From Firmicutes bacterium UBA3941 (GTDB taxonomy: Bacteria; Bacillota; Clostridia; Caldicoprobacterales; UBA3941), in assembly GCA_002385665.1 (NCBI GenBank), contig DGDX01000085.1, forward strand, positions 1-5,605: 5,605 nt of DNA, written 5' to 3'. The position numbers and the translations under genes are program-made. The notes under the pieces are model-generated. The model saw only the letters and a program-made list of their open reading frames with translations. It made no database searches and had not been told where the DNA came from. The first letter of the stretch is position 1. Each line of letters opens with the position of its first letter. This document shows, piece by piece, positions 3,935 through 5,605 of this stretch.

Positions 3935-5401
3935 TCAAAAATCCCCGAATTTGGCCATTTTTGCTTCATTCCAGAGCTTGTCCATATCCTCCAGGGACAT
4001 TTCCTCCAAGGGACGGGGTGCCATCTTCTCTATATACTCAAAACGCCGTATAAACTTCTCGGTAGTGGCCCTTAAGGATAGCTCCGGCTCTGCCTTTAAG
4101 AACCTGGCCACGTTGACCACGGAGAAGAGGAGATCTCCCAGCTCTTCATCTATTTTATCTTGTTTCCCACTTCTATATGCGTCCTCCAATTCCAGCAGTT
4201 CCTCTTTGACCTTATTTACGGCGTCCTCTGTCTTGTCCCAGTCAAATCCCACCAGGGCAGCCTTCTTCTGTACCTTGTATGCCCTCATGAGGGCCGGCAG
4301 CACGGGCGGGATGTCCTTGAGGATCTGGGTATGACTCCGCAAGCCCTTTTCCTTCTTCTTGATCTTCTCCCAATTGTCCAGAACCTGTTTGGAAGTCTCC
4401 GCCTTTACATCCCCAAAGATGTGGGGATGCCTTTCTATCATTTTTCGACATATGCCGGTGGTGATGTCCCTTATGTCGAATTCCCCATGCTCGCTCCCGA
4501 TCCGGGCATGGAAGACCACCTGGAGCAGGACATCTCCAAGCTCCTCAACCATCTTATGGGTATCCTTAAGATCCATGGCCTCCAATACTTCATAGGTCTC
4601 CTCCAGCAGGTACTGCCTAAGGCTTTCATGGGTCTGCTCCCTGTCCCAGGGACACCCATCAGGGGCTCGGAGCATGTCCATCACCCTGACCAGATCCCGA
4701 AAATCAAATTCCTCAAGATCCCTTAACTTTACCGGAGGGATATACAGGCAGGTAGTATAGTCATACTCTTCCAGCCTGTCCATCTCATGGAGAGCAATCT
4801 TCCTATGGTGAAGCCTTCCGTCCTCATCATTTTTGCATATGTAAACCCCATGCTCCGGGGGGTATGCCCTGAGAAGGTGGAGTTTGACATCGGAAGCGGT
4901 AAGGGGACTGTCAATGTCCAGGACCACCGTGGCCAGATCCGTATCTATGTTGTCTATGACAAGCTCCGGCGCCATGAGGACCTTGAGTCCTTCAGGGCTT
5001 GGCATTTCCCCTATCGCAGCGGTAGCGGCTCCATCCCTGCCGACACCGGGTATTATACTGAGCTCAAACTCGTCCCTGTCAAGGCTTGATATGAGCTCCA
5101 GCACCAGCCTCTCCCCTACCATGGGGTGGCCGGGGACTCCAAGGACCACCTCTCCGGCAGCCCGGGCCTTGTCCACTATCCTTTCTACCATGGCAGAATA
5201 GGCCTCTTCAAAGGTATCAGAGCTTTCATACAGATCGTCCAGGGTAGAAAAGGGTATTCCCTCTTCCTGTAAAAAAGGTACGACCCCGTGCATTTGGGTT
5301 CTAAGGATCGTCTTACCCCTCTTCAGGGCCTTGAGTGCTCCCAGGGTAAGATCATCCGGGTTTCCGGGACCGAGACCCACTATGGTTATTTTCTTCTTCA
5401 T
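3935..5401 (-). CDS. mazG: YabN-type fusion: tetrapyrrole methylase-like domain plus MazG NTP pyrophosphohydrolase
   Basis: This 488-aa protein is a two-part cytoplasmic enzyme. Residues 1-225 are a tetrapyrrole (SAM-dependent) methylase-like domain with IVGLGPGNPDDLT (7-19) and GVPGHPMVGE (88-97); its substrate in this fusion family is unknown. Residues 235-488 are MazG, which hydrolyses NTPs to NMP and pyrophosphate, a house-cleaning activity. MazG is itself duplicated: the first repeat has EETYE (267-271) and EELGD (286-290), the second EELLE (400-404) and EELGD (419-423), each giving an EExxE...ExxD metal-binding set. APDGCPWDREQTHESLRQYL (246-265) is a MazG signature. Length equals B. 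subtilis YabN (about 489 aa). A TTG at 5413 would add four residues, but it overlaps the GGAGG site that sits 5 nt before ATG 5401, so ATG is chosen. Confidence 0.95.
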   Translation of the reverse strand: MKKKITIVGLGPGNPDDLTLGALKALKRGKTILRTQMHGVVPFLQEEGIPFSTLDDLYESSDTFEEAYSAMVERIVDKARAAGEVVLGVPGHPMVGERLVLELISSLDRDEFELSIIPGVGRDGAATAAIGEMPSPEGLKVLMAPELVIDNIDTDLATVVLDIDSPLTASDVKLHLLRAYPPEHGVYICKNDEDGRLHHRKIALHEMDRLEEYDYTTCLYIPPVKLRDLEEFDFRDLVRVMDMLRAPDGCPWDREQTHESLRQYLLEETYEVLEAMDLKDTHKMVEELGDVLLQVVFHARIGSEHGEFDIRDITTGICRKMIERHPHIFGDVKAETSKQVLDNWEKIKKKEKGLRSHTQILKDIPPVLPALMRAYKVQKKAALVGFDWDKTEDAVNKVKEELLELEDAYRSGKQDKIDEELGDLLFSVVNVARFLKAEPELSLRATTEKFIRRFEYIEKMAPRPLEEMSLEDMDKLWNEAKMAKFGDF

Positions 5402-5605
5402 CTCTTCCTCCAACTTCTAACTTCCAAACTAATAAGTAAAATCATCCGATTATCAATAGCCTATTGCCTAAGATTATAAACCAGCCAAATATTAAACCCC
5501 ATACATCAATATATATTAATAATACACCAAGGTTATTTTTCAGATTAAAGCAACTGATGAAGTAAAGGATATACTTCAACTATTCTATCTTAAGAGTCCA
5601 AGCCT
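5402..5605. other. AT-rich region upstream of mazG, no gene seen
   Basis: All three minus frames entering from the right edge stop within about 30 bases, and no plus-strand ORF here has a believable start, so no gene body is visible. It holds the candidate mazG promoter, a short palindrome CAATAG-C-CTATTG (5454-5466), and an inverted repeat TGAAGTA-N7-TACTTCA (5558-5578). The repeat lacks a T-run on either strand, so it is not an obvious terminator of the gene that must lie further right. Confidence 0.55.
5429..5456 (-). promoter_or_regulatory. Candidate sigma-A promoter of mazG
   Basis: On the minus strand TTGATA (5456-5451) is followed after 16 bases by TATTAG (5434-5429). The -35 matches 5 of 6 consensus bases and the -10 matches 4. 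The start would be near 5422, about 20 nt before ATG 5401 and just ahead of the GGAGG site. A TATAAT without a good -35 lies further upstream near 5475. In AT-rich DNA such pairs arise by chance, so this is tentative. Confidence 0.35.

Noticed and set aside
4160..4726. Plus-strand ORF of 188 codons
   Set aside because: It is antisense to mazG across its MazG domain, has no recognisable protein features or family match, and the minus frame is an unmistakable MazG. Other plus-strand ORFs here (3951-4334, 4359-4595, 4787-5089, 4884-5201) are shadows for the same reason.

Overview
The window is about 5.6 kb from an endospore-forming Clostridia-type Firmicute. This rests on the spore genes yabP and yabQ, a SpoIID/LytB-family lipoprotein, rqcP, divIC, strong AGGAGG-type ribosome binding sites and low-to-moderate GC. 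Every convincing gene is on the minus strand. Read in that direction the order is mazG (yabN-type), hup, rqcP (yabO), a spoIID-like gene, yabP, yabQ, divIC, yabR, then an initiator tRNA-Met. From memory, Bacillus subtilis has yabN-yabO-yabP-yabQ-divIC-yabR-tRNA-Met-tRNA-Glu-spoIIE, so this is the same neighbourhood with hup and the spoIID-like gene added.

Layout from the left: bases 1-19 are the Tn5/Nextera mosaic end, a library adapter left on a contig end. It cuts into a 42-nt fragment of the initiator tRNA gene (20-61, minus). The tRNA has a near-consensus promoter at 100-128 with upstream A-tracts. A hairpin at 179-206 closes the divIC-yabR unit. The 247-base gap 911-1157 before divIC has no gene, but holds a Spo0A-box-like TGTCGAA and a longer element also found before hup. 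yabP and yabQ form a tight pair behind a candidate sigma-E promoter. The spoIID-like gene ends in a strong terminator and has its own candidate sigma-E promoter. hup also ends in a terminator, only about 20 bases before the rqcP start. mazG fills 3935-5401. The last ~200 bases are AT-rich with no gene seen.

The block mixes housekeeping genes (NTP clean-up by MazG, nucleoid packing by HU, ribosome rescue by RqcP, division by DivIC, translation initiation by tRNA-fMet) with mother-cell spore genes (spoIID-like, yabP, yabQ). The promoters and terminators suggest it is cut into separately controlled units rather than forming one operon.

I found no mobile element, CRISPR array, toxin-antitoxin pair or defence island. 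The most useful leads are a bipartite element shared by the divIC and hup leaders, the paired sigma-E-like promoters, a palindrome inside one of them, and the terminator before rqcP. I see no clearly new multi-gene system.
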